NCBI RefSeq assembly: GCF_012273895.1 | Contig: NC_052108.1 | Coordinates: 4,774,001-4,838,000 of the forward strand | Direction of reading: 5' to 3' | Length of the DNA stretch: 64,000 nucleotides | From: Zerene cesonia | Taxonomy: Eukaryota > Arthropoda > Insecta > Lepidoptera > Pieridae | In this document: positions 13,842 to 21,911 of the stretch, one piece after another | Layout: every line of letters starts with the position of its first letter | Position numbering within the stretch: the stretch's first letter is position 1 | Notes under the pieces: generated by a model | Database searches by the model: none | The model's input: the letters and a program-made list of their open reading frames with translations, nothing else | Told to the model about the DNA's origin: nothing | Translations under genes and position numbers: made by a program

Positions 13842-14948
13842 ATGCAATCGNNNNNNNNNNNNNNNNNNNNNNNNNNNNNNNNNNNNNNNNNNNNNNNNNN
13901 NNNNNNNNNNNNNNNNNNNNNNNNNNNNNNNNNNNNNNNNNNNNNNNNNNNNNNNNNNNNNNNNNNNNNNNNNNNNNNNNNNNNNNNNNNNNNNNNNNNN
14001 NNNNNNNNNNNNNNNNNNNNNNNNNNNNNNNNNNNNNNNNNNNNNNNNNNNNNNNNNNNNNNNNNNNNNNNNNNNNNNNNNNNNNNNNNNNNNNNNNNNN
14101 NNNNNNNNNNNNNNNNNNNNNNNNNNNNNNNNNNNNNNNNNNNNNNNNNNNNNNNNNNNNNNNNNNNNNNNNNNNNNNNNNNNNNNNNNNNNNNNNNNNN
14201 NNNNNNNNNNNNNNNNNNNNNNNNNNNNNNNNNNNNNNNNNNNNNNNNNNNNNNNNNNNNNNNNNNNNNNNNNNNNNNNNNNNNNNNNNNNNNNNNNNNN
14301 NNNNNNNNNNNNNNNNNNNNNNNNNNNNNNNNNNNNNNNNNNNNNNNNNNNNNNNNNNNNNNNNNNNNNNNNNNNNNNNNNNNNNNNNNNNNNNNNNNNN
14401 NNNNNNNNNNNNNNNNNNNNNNNNNNNNNNNNNNNNNNNNNNNNNNNNNNNNNNNNNNNNNNNNNNNNNNNNNNNNNNNNNNNNNNNNNNNNNNNNNNNN
14501 NNNNNNNNNNNNNNNNNNNNNNNNNNNNNNNNNNNNNNNNNNNNNNNNNNNNNNNNNNNNNNNNNNNNNNNNNNNNNNNNNNNNNNNNNNNNNNNNNNNN
14601 NNNNNNNNNNNNNNNNNNNNNNNNNNNNNNNNNNNNNNNNNNNNNNNNNNNNNNNNNNNNNNNNNNNNNNNNNNNNNNNNNNNNNNNNNNNNNNNNNNNN
14701 NNNNNNNNNNNNNNNNNNNNNNNNNNNNNNNNNNNNNNNNNNNNNNNNNNNNNNNNNNNNNNNNNNNNNNNNNNNNNNNNNNNNNNNNNNNNNNNNNNNN
14801 NNNNNNNNNNNNNNNNNNNNNNNNNNNNNNNNNNNNNNNNNNNNNNNNNNCGCACTCTGCCGTCTACGCCGCAGCCACTCCCCTGGCCCACTCTGCTGTG
14901 TACGCCGCCCCCGCCCATGCTGCTGGCCATTGGGCTCATGCCTGGTAA
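13842..14948 (+). CDS. Low-complexity cuticular protein, left copy (gapped)
   Basis: A secreted structural protein of the insect cuticle, inferred from its paralogue at 18375-19208. Only the start (M-Q-S) and the last 32 codons are readable, because 13851-14850 is N. The readable end encodes AHSAVYAA-type repeats and finishes GHWAHAW, matching the paralogue almost residue for residue; a few codons differ. The ATG was chosen because the 5' UTR up to it is identical to the paralogue's, which ends acgttcgcaATG. The gap is a round 1000 N, so the frame across it means nothing. In the paralogue the equivalent stretch is about 727 bp. A polyadenylation signal follows at 15015. It could be a pseudogene inside the gap; that cannot be seen. 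Confidence 0.8.
   Translation: MQSXXXXXXXXXXXXXXXXXXXXXXXXXXXXXXXXXXXXXXXXXXXXXXXXXXXXXXXXXXXXXXXXXXXXXXXXXXXXXXXXXXXXXXXXXXXXXXXXXXXXXXXXXXXXXXXXXXXXXXXXXXXXXXXXXXXXXXXXXXXXXXXXXXXXXXXXXXXXXXXXXXXXXXXXXXXXXXXXXXXXXXXXXXXXXXXXXXXXXXXXXXXXXXXXXXXXXXXXXXXXXXXXXXXXXXXXXXXXXXXXXXXXXXXXXXXXXXXXXXXXXXXXXXXXXXXXXXXXXXXXXXXXXXXXXXXXXXXXXXXXXXXXXXXXXXXXXXXXXXXXXXXXXXXXXXXXXXHSAVYAAATPLAHSAVYAAPAHAAGHWAHAW
13851..14850. other. Assembly gap, 1000 N
   Basis: Exactly 1000 undetermined bases, which suggests a nominal gap length. It falls inside the repetitive coding region of one arm of a near-identical inverted pair, a typical place for assembly failure. Confidence 0.99.
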
Positions 14949-15014
14949 TGGCGAAAACTGACGAACTCCTAAGATAATGTGTATAATAATACTCAAACGA
15001 TATTTATAAAATAT

Positions 15015-15020
15015 AATAAA
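15015..15020 (+). terminator. Polyadenylation signal AATAAA
   Basis: AATAAA lies 67 bases after the stop of the left cuticular gene and is followed by an A run. The equivalent signal exists in the inverted copy at 18303-18308. Confidence 0.7.
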
Positions 15021-15860
15021 AAAAAAAAAACATATATGACATTGGTTTTATTTTATACAAGCTTATGCCCGCGATTTCGCTTGGATTAAATTTGGGGTGA
15101 CACGGTTTCTATTTCTTCTCATAAAATTACTTTATTATTCGTTTGTATCATATAACCTGTAGGTAACCTTGATAACATGTAGGTATCCATAATAATAATG
15201 TACATTATTTAGCACCATTTAGAAATACATGTAAAAAATATTGTAAGTATTCTAGGTGCTCGGGCAACATTGCTGAAAAAATGAAAATTTCGAAGAGTCC
15301 CATATGACATTTCCATTCTTTGAAGGCCATTCTATTCTTTTTTAGTTTCATTTAGTCATTTTAAAAATATTTTATTTAATGTTGATTTTTGTATATAAGT
15401 AAGGACCTAAGAAAGAGAAGAATCTATGAGCAAAAGAGGTAAAAGTGGTTGGGGTTTGACAGGTAAGACGTCTACTTTCCGGATTTGATGTTTCTAGTTA
15501 TCTGTGTTTCTACCTAGATTTATGAATTAAAAAAAAACGCTATTAAAAATCAAACTCCCATTCAAACATTTATTTATTCAATTAGACTTCCTATAAAAGT
15601 TTTTGAATGAAATATTACACAGTTTTAACATTTACCACTGGTTCGAAAGGCAGTTTCTACAGAGAAGAGCCGGCAAGAAACTGTAGTTCCTCTTTAAAAT
15701 CAAAATGGCTTTATTTTCTCTTTAATTACTACCCTTTCTGCCCTTTCCTCCTTCAGTAGAGTAAACGCATTTTTATCACAAATAGTCGGCATACCAATTG
15801 TTAGCTTTCTGCCTGTTGCCTATGCTGTTTATGCAATTAGGTATGAAGGCATAAAAAAAG

Positions 15861-16157
15861 GAGTGGTGGCTCAGTGGTGAGAACCTCGGACTTCAAAATC
15901 GATAAGCCTGGGTTCGAGATAAGGCGAGCGTGCAGGAAATAAATTGATTTTTCAATTTATCTGCTCATGTGGATAACATCATGACTGCTTAAAACGGTGA
16001 CGGAGAACATCGTGAGGAAACCGACATGTCCAAAAATCAAAAGTTCGACGACGTGTGACATCTGGCAACCCGCACTTTGGCAGAATGGTGAATTATGGCC
16101 TGAACCGTCATAGGAGGCCTGTAGTGGGAACATATATATGGGCTGATGATGATGAAG
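15861..16157 (+). mobile_element. tRNA-derived SINE, family A (near full length)
   Basis: The head carries an A box (TGGCTCAGTGG) and a B box (GGTTCGAGA). The body contains 'catcgtgaggaaaccgacatg' and 'gtgtgacatctggcaacccg', and the tail is 'gggctgatgatgatg'. The ORF seen across it on the minus strand is repeat-derived. It lies in the spacer between the inverted cuticular genes. Confidence 0.85.
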
Positions 16158-16299
16158 ACGAGAAGGCACCATGATTACCGCTTATTTAGCAATAAATAAG
16201 GTAATGATCCTATTTTATTATAATTTAAGGAACATTTAAGAAGGCGGCCTTATCTTAAGAATAACCTATATAATATTTCTAATACCTACCTAATTATAG

Positions 16300-16490
16300 A
16301 AGGCAGCCTTTTCTCTGTCACTTTTCACAGTCCTTTCATTTGTTCTTCTCGTCAATCCTTTCTTAATCCCTTTCCAATTTGAAGTCGACAATCCATTTGT
16401 AGAGGCGTAAGGTTAATTGCAGACTCCAAATGTTGTGGTAGCGCTAACCATCAGGCGACCCACAAGCTCCATTGCCGACGACATAAAAAA
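16300..16490 (-). repeat. Dispersed repeat, family D, reverse copy
   Basis: It holds 'ttgtagaggcgtaaggttaa' and 'caggcgacccacaagctcca' followed by an A run. This is the reverse complement of the family D wording at 40579-40740 ('ctggtgggtctc' and 'ccttacgcctctacaaatgg'). Confidence 0.55.
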
Positions 16491-16795
16491 AAAAACTAAT
16501 AAGCATGGTTGCAAGAACAACAGTGGTTACGACTTACAAGCTTTCCGCGTTTTCGTTCGACGCTTTGCTCGCGTGGACTAGGTCTACAGAAATTTGTACT
16601 TTGTAAATTTTCAAAGAGGAACTATTAACACAGGACGCGAATATAGCGTCCGCTATTCATTTGAGCTCAAAACGTATTTAGAAATTTCTATTTCATTTTT
16701 AAAGAACTATCCAATGATGCCTTATTTACTGTTTGTTGGAGCATGGTTACTAATAATATTTAATAAATATATGATATTCGTATCAATCCGTAGAT

Positions 16796-16960
16796 GGTGA
16801 AGGAAAACATCGTGAGGAAACCGGCATGTCCAAGAATTAAAAGTTCGACGACATGTGACATCTGCCAACCCGCACTTGGCCAGCGTGGTGGATTATGGCC
16901 TGAACCCTCATAGGAGGCCTGTGTCCCAGCAGTGGGAACATATATGGGCTGATGATGATG
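16796..16960 (+). mobile_element. SINE family A, 5'-truncated insertion
   Basis: Only the 3' part of SINE-A is present, starting in 'catcgtgaggaaaccggcatg' and ending 'gggctgatgatgatg'. It is bounded by an exact 14-bp target-site duplication (atcaatccgtagat at 16782-16795 and 16961-16974). So the truncation happened at insertion, as in target-primed reverse transcription. Confidence 0.85.
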
Positions 16961-17261
16961 ATCAATCCGTAGATACATTATATATTAAGGATTACGTAAT
17001 ATGTACATAGTAACGTTGTTATGTTTTGCTAGTATTTTCTCGATTTCATTCTAGAGCTCAAATGCTATTTTCGTGTTATGATAAAATCATAATGTTCGTG
17101 AAATTCACCATAAAGAATTTGATGGAATGTAATGTAGGTAGGTATTCAAAACCGAATGATTAAAAAATGATTATTTTTTTTGTTTTTGGACTGTTTATTA
17201 ATCTATTTATGTAAAGGCCACTTGTACACTTTTTATTTTATAACTTTATGTAATACCTACT

Positions 17262-17458
17262 GGGCCCCGCGGTTTCACCCGCGTAAGTTCGAATCCCGTA
17301 GGAATATTGGGATAAAAAGCTGCCTATATGTTATTCCAGTTGACCAGCTGTCTACGTACCAATTTTATTGCAATCGGTTCAGTAGTTTTTGCGTGAAAGA
17401 GCAACAAACACATACACATCCTTACAAACTTTCGCATTTATAATTTTAGTAGGATGGT
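17262..17458 (+). mobile_element. Short interspersed repeat, family C
   Basis: Close copy of 2148-2333 and 42873-43074: 'gccccgcggtttcacccgcg' at the 5' side, 'attgcaatcggttcagtag' in the middle, 'tttagtaggat' at the end. The final 'taggat' is repeated in a short run (ggatggtaggatagtaggat). Confidence 0.7.
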
Positions 17459-18302
17459 AGGATAGTAGGATGTGTACTTTATATATTCATATGTTAAGTG
17501 TATTTCTATATTCTTACAGTTAGGGTATAAGCCTAATATCTATATTCTTTCACTCTTTATATAAGCCCAATATAAAGAGTGAATGAATTTTTTTACTTAC
17601 TGTTTATTTTAACTTAACGTAGTTCTAATCAAATAAGACTATCATATTACAGCTTTTATTACTACCTACTACTAAAATGAACGTACATAGTATGCGTACG
17701 TTGCACCTCCAACAAGAAATAAAATATTATTTTATTAAAACAAAATATTTATTACTGTCAAAAAGACGGATAATCAGTATAATGTTCATTTTTAATAACG
17801 TATTTTACGATCATTTCAATTCATAATATTCAATTACCTATTACATTGCCTATACCTAATGTGCTTTGTTCACATTTTGTAAACGGTTCATTTATTTTAT
17901 CTGTTTTTTATCATAATATTGGACCGTAAAAAAAAAAACAAATAAAGGCATTTTCAAAAAAAAAAAAAAATTAAAGTGACTTGAAAAAAATGAGGTTCAT
18001 CGCTTTCTATGCAGAAATGTTCATGTGAAAATAATGTAAATTACCCAGTTATTATAAATTACATAGTTGTGTAAATGTGTAAATGTAAATAATTACTGTT
18101 GTATAGTAATTGTGAGCCTTTCTTTTACGTCGCAACTTATCGTTTTTATGATGATAAATTTGAGTGTCTGGAGATAGTTAGAATTCTAAAGAGTGACACA
18201 GTCTACTTTTTACAACGGTGAAACACCTAATTTCCGTGAGAAACCACGAGAAGAGACTACTATATAATAAAACCACAGTAATACATGTTTTAATTTTTTA
18301 TT

Positions 18303-18308
18303 TTTATT
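18303..18308 (-). terminator. Polyadenylation signal (minus strand AATAAA)
   Basis: tttatt on the plus strand, 67 bases past the stop codon of the right cuticular gene, in the same place as 15015-15020 of the left copy. Confidence 0.7.
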
Positions 18309-18374
18309 AGATTTTATAAATATCGTTTGAGTATTATTATACACATTATCTTAGGAGTTCGTCAGTTTTCGCTA

Positions 18375-19208
18375 TTACCAGGCATGAGCCCAATGGCCGG
18401 CAGCATGGGCGGGGGCGGCGTACACAGCAGAGTGGGCCAGGGGAGCGGCTGCGGCGTAGACGGCAGAGTGCGCCAGGGGAGCGGCTGCGGCGTACACGGC
18501 GGAGTGTGCGATGGGGGCGGCGGCGTACACAGCGGGGCTGGTGCGCACGTCAACGCGGGACTGGTGGGAGACGGCGGCGGGAGCGACGGCGACCGGGGCG
18601 GCGACGGCGTGGGCGACCACGGGAGCGGCCACGGCGTGGGATACGATGGCGGGGCTGGACACTACGTCCACACGGGACTGGTGGGACACGGCGGCGGGAG
18701 CGTGAACGGCGATGGGGGCGCTGTAGGCGATGTGTCCGAGGGAGCGCTTGTGCAGATAGTGTCCGTGACCGGCGAGACCGAGGGCGGAGTGTCCCAAGAG
18801 AGGAGCGGCGAGGGCACCGTGAGCGTGAGCTACAAGGGGAGCAGCGTGCACGGAGACGACGGCGGGGCTGGAGCGCACGTCAACACGGGACTGGTGAGAG
18901 ACGGCAGCGGCAGGAGCCACGTAGGAGTGGGCAACGGGGGCCACGACGGCGTGGGCGACGGGGGCCACGACGGAGTGAGCGACGGGGGCCACGACGGAGT
19001 GAGCGACGGGGGCAACAGCGATGGCCGCATGAGGCTCCAGGGCTTTAGCTTGCAGGTGGAGTGCACGAGCGTTGATCACTTCGGCGGTATCCAGAGGCCT
19101 TCCATGAGGGTCCAACACCACTGCGGGGTGGTGCGGGGGCTGCGCCAACGGGATGTAGGAGGCACACGCCACTGTGGCAAGAGCGAAGAACACCACCAGC
19201 GATTGCAT
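18375..19208 (-). CDS. Low-complexity cuticular protein, right copy
   Basis: A 277-residue secreted protein, probably a structural component of cuticle. It has a signal peptide (about 1-17, MQSLVVFFALATVACAS). A conserved-looking segment LDPHGRPLDTAEVINARAL lies at about 32-50. Runs of VAPVAHS (62-95) follow, then three copies of AVSHQSRVDV (about 102, 173, 212), each followed by a SSPAV or TSPAV element, and AVYAAA..LAHS repeats to the C-terminal GHWAHAW. Ala, Val, His and Pro dominate and there is no R&R chitin-binding consensus. The repeated VSHQSRVDV unit is like that of retinin-domain, Ala-rich cuticular proteins (CPLCA-type), but I assign only the broad class. Single exon. It has very high GC compared with its surroundings. 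Pairs with 13842-14948 (inverted) and 21297-21824 (same strand). The long plus-strand ORF over it is an antisense shadow. Confidence 0.88.
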   Translation of the reverse strand: MQSLVVFFALATVACASYIPLAQPPHHPAVVLDPHGRPLDTAEVINARALHLQAKALEPHAAIAVAPVAHSVVAPVAHSVVAPVAHAVVAPVAHSYVAPAAAVSHQSRVDVRSSPAVVSVHAAPLVAHAHGALAAPLLGHSALGLAGHGHYLHKRSLGHIAYSAPIAVHAPAAVSHQSRVDVVSSPAIVSHAVAAPVVAHAVAAPVAVAPAAVSHQSRVDVRTSPAVYAAAPIAHSAVYAAAAPLAHSAVYAAAAPLAHSAVYAAPAHAAGHWAHAW

Positions 19209-19270
19209 TGCGAACGTGGTCTGTGTTTGTCTGACGAACTAAGTAGATCACTTCAAACCGTGCACGGCCG

Positions 19271-19306
19271 ACTGATACATTGAACTCGCTAACAGTCGTT
19301 TTTATA
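19271..19306 (-). promoter_or_regulatory. Core promoter of right cuticular gene
   Basis: On the minus strand TATAAAA (19306-19300) precedes an initiator TATCAGT (A at 19273) by 33 bases. The 5' UTR from the initiator to the ATG at 19208 is the same as in the left copy, but the bases between TATA and initiator are not. Confidence 0.75.
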
Positions 19307-20244
19307 CAATCACTACGTAATTAAAAGGTTTTCAGCGAGTAATTGGGCGGTAGTGTTAGAACAATGTCAAATGTGAATAAAATGTATGACCTCGTTACGT
19401 ATGGCGGCCACAACGAAAGAATTTCGTAGTCGACGTGTGTACTTATATTATTAACAATATTTTTAATATATAGATATGAATATAAAATAAGTAATAAAAT
19501 TACATACATGCTTGCAAATAGCTACATTTTAACAAAATCGGTTCCGTAATTTTATTTTTATTAGGTAAAATTGTTGACTATTCTTTTTGTGTGAAAAAGC
19601 CTTATAATCTGTTTAATACTGGAGGGAATAGCTATCAACTTACCCGAAAGTCCAGACCAGGTAATTAATACCTAAGTATAAAATAGTCATGTGCCAAAAA
19701 CCGCATATATCATGGCCGTAAATATATTTAATTCTAAAGAATTGGTAAACCAAAACGTATAAAAGAGTGGACATTAAATAGTTTTTAATATAAACTAAAA
19801 AACTGACTTACCGACAAATGTTACTTTATTGTAAATGATTTTTTTATGCAATAATGTAAAAAGTTATTTGTGTTTTTTTAATGTTTTTCTATTTAATGTA
19901 ACCATTCTCATGCCAGCTGTGACTGGTGAATTGTGCAGACCATGTTTGACAAATAACACCATGATATATACTTTTCGTATAATTTTATGCTAATCACTGT
20001 CAAAACAATTGGATTGTGAAGTATAAAATAATATTAGGAACTGTGTATATACCATGACTAAGACAAAAAATACTTTATAATGTGTTTATCTAATATATTT
20101 TGTGTCATAAAAATTATGTAATCATTTTTTATATCTTGTTTTCATTTGATCGTTTTGTCTGAGATGATGAGATCATATTAAATGAGTTTAGAGATATCAC
20201 TGAACGTACAATTAGAAAATATTAGAGCATAATCATTTTTATTA

Positions 20245-20400
20245 AAAAATAAACCGCCTTCAAACGTCAGAATTTGACTAAATTTTAATGTGACCACACG
20301 GAAGCTTTCAAATAAAAAAATGTCATCAAAATCGATTCACCCAGTCGCAAGTTCTGAGTTAACTAAGCCAAACCTCCTACTTTTTTTTAAGTTCATTGAA
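20245..20400 (+). repeat. Dispersed repeat fragment, family E
   Basis: 'aaaccgccttcaaacgtcag' and 'catcaaaatcgattcaccca' match the family seen at 885-1075. Non-coding. Confidence 0.5.
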
Positions 20401-21246
20401 ATATATAAAATAAAATCAATGTAAGCAAAATGAAACTAAAAATCTAGCCTTTGTGTATTTTATAATAATAAGCTCAAAAAGTTGAACTCAAACTAAAAAA
20501 ACTTTAAAGCATCATTAAAGTTAGTGAAAGGACAAAGTCAATTGTCATATGAAAGTAAGCGGCCTTGTTTCTCGTCACTTTTATGCTCTGTTGTAAAATC
20601 GTGAACCATATTGAAAAAAAACTCATAAATCTCATAAATTACTTGAAAAAGTATATCATCTACTCGAGATTTTAAACTACGGTGGGACAATATTATTCAG
20701 ATCAACATTTCATCTTTGGCATTATTCAATATAGATTATATAAAATTTGTTTGTTTCCTTACCATAAGCTGGAAGAATGTATAATTAATAATTTATCTTT
20801 TTATTTTATTCGTAGTATATAACTATTTTAATATATTACCAGTATTATGTATTTTTAAGAGCAGAAGAGAAGAACAAATAAATTTAAAATCGAAATGAGA
20901 GAAACGTTAAGGTTGTATCGTAGTGAATTAACGGAAGATTTGCTTTGTTTTTCATTTGCTTATTAATTATATTTTTACGTATCTTACGTTAATATAGGTC
21001 TATAGATCTTTATTATACGATAAGATATATGTATAAGTAGAGCTATTTTTTTAATACTACAGAGAAAAATTACGTGTATTAAATTAAGAATATGATAATA
21101 TTATCTTTTATATTCACATTGTTTCTATGTACTAAACCTGAGTCCTTGTCTAAAATTATTACAATACAGATTAATAATTAATTCTTATGATTACTGTTAT
21201 TCATGCAATGAACAATAAAGAAAAATACAAAATATGCTTTTAAATC

Positions 21247-21252
21247 TTTATT
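21247..21252 (-). terminator. Polyadenylation signal (minus strand AATAAA)
   Basis: tttatt on the plus strand, 45 bases after the stop of the 175-residue cuticular gene. Confidence 0.7.
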
Positions 21253-21296
21253 GGAATCATAAAAAAAATCGGTCGTGTCTACAGTCAAGTCATTAA

Positions 21297-21824
21297 TTAC
21301 CAAGCGCTGTAAACTGAGGGGTACAATGAGTGGGTGGCGATCACCGGAGTACCCACTTGTTCGGTGAAGACAGCAGGAGATGACTTCACAACCACCTGTT
21401 GGGCAACAGGGGTCAGGTAAGCGGCGTGGGCCACACTCGGCACAGACTCTACAACAGCTGGCGCTACTTGTTGGGAAATAACAGCCGGGTAGGATTTTAC
21501 ATCAACGCGTGACTGTTGAGATACAGCGCTTCCACCGACGTAAGTAGACGCTGCTGGAACCACGCTCACTGGTGCGGATACCACAGAAGGGACTGACTTG
21601 ACTACAGGGGACGTAACGTAAGAGTTCACGACTGCGGGTGACGATTTAACATCTACGCGGGATTGGTGAGACACAGCTGCTGGCACGCTGTATACAGGTG
21701 ATACAACAGAAACAGCTGGCTGAACTTCGGTGTAAACTAGAGGTGATGACTTAAGAAGGTAACTGTATTGCGGTGCCGCTACGCACGCAGCAAATAAAGC
21801 ACTTAACACCACCAACGATCTCAT
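21297..21824 (-). CDS. Cuticular protein, third member of local family
   Basis: A 175-residue secreted protein. It has a signal peptide (1-17, MRSLVVLSALFAACVAA), then Val/Ser/Pro-rich sequence with two family motifs: AVSHQSRVDVKSSPAVV (50-66) and AVSQQSRVDVKSYPAV (100-115). A third, reduced unit VVVKSSPAVFTE lies at 144-155. It ends PSVYSAW; the terminal Ala-Trp is shared with the inverted pair. The start is supported by the 5' UTR 'acagacctcgttcacaATG', nearly the same as in the other two genes. Less Ala- and His-rich and less GC-rich than them, so it split earlier. No R&R consensus. A structural role in cuticle, possibly through a retinin-like module, is inferred from composition and family. 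Confidence 0.87.
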   Translation of the reverse strand: MRSLVVLSALFAACVAAPQYSYLLKSSPLVYTEVQPAVSVVSPVYSVPAAVSHQSRVDVKSSPAVVNSYVTSPVVKSVPSVVSAPVSVVPAASTYVGGSAVSQQSRVDVKSYPAVISQQVAPAVVESVPSVAHAAYLTPVAQQVVVKSSPAVFTEQVGTPVIATHSLYPSVYSAW

Positions 21825-21871
21825 TGTGAACGAGGTCTGTGTATAAGTATTGAAACACTGCGAGAACAGTC

Positions 21872-21911
21872 ACTGGACTAATTCCGATTGAGATATCTCC
21901 TAATATTTATA
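21872..21911 (-). promoter_or_regulatory. Core promoter of 175-residue cuticular gene
   Basis: TATAAAT on the minus strand (21911-21905) is followed by a candidate initiator TCCAGTG (A at 21874), 50 bases ahead of the ATG. The spacing (37) is a little long, so another start such as the nearby GCAGTG is possible. Confidence 0.5.

Larger units (their letters stand above)
13608..15025. repeat. Left arm of large inverted duplication
   Basis: This arm matches 18290-19430 in reverse complement. Its 5' UTR (from 13774), coding ends and 3' UTR are almost identical to the right arm, whereas the promoter stretch 13608-13740 is only moderately similar. The middle of the arm is an assembly gap of exactly 1000 N (13851-14850). 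The arms are separated by about 3.3 kb containing SINE copies. Confidence 0.85.
18290..19430. repeat. Right arm of large inverted duplication
   Basis: Reverse complement of 13608-15025. Identity is nearly complete from the initiator through the 3' UTR and falls beyond it, both at the promoter and past the polyadenylation site. Confidence 0.85.

Noticed and set aside
13719..14996. Long ORFs across the N gap on both strands other than 13842-14948
   Set aside because: They are open only because N codons cannot be stops; only the frame shared with the paralogue is real.
18327..19283. 318-codon Gly/Arg-rich ORF on the plus strand, and other long ORFs at 18506-19048
   Set aside because: It is exactly antisense to the cuticular gene, which has a signal peptide, promoter, polyadenylation signal and paralogues. 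The open frame comes from high GC and repeats.
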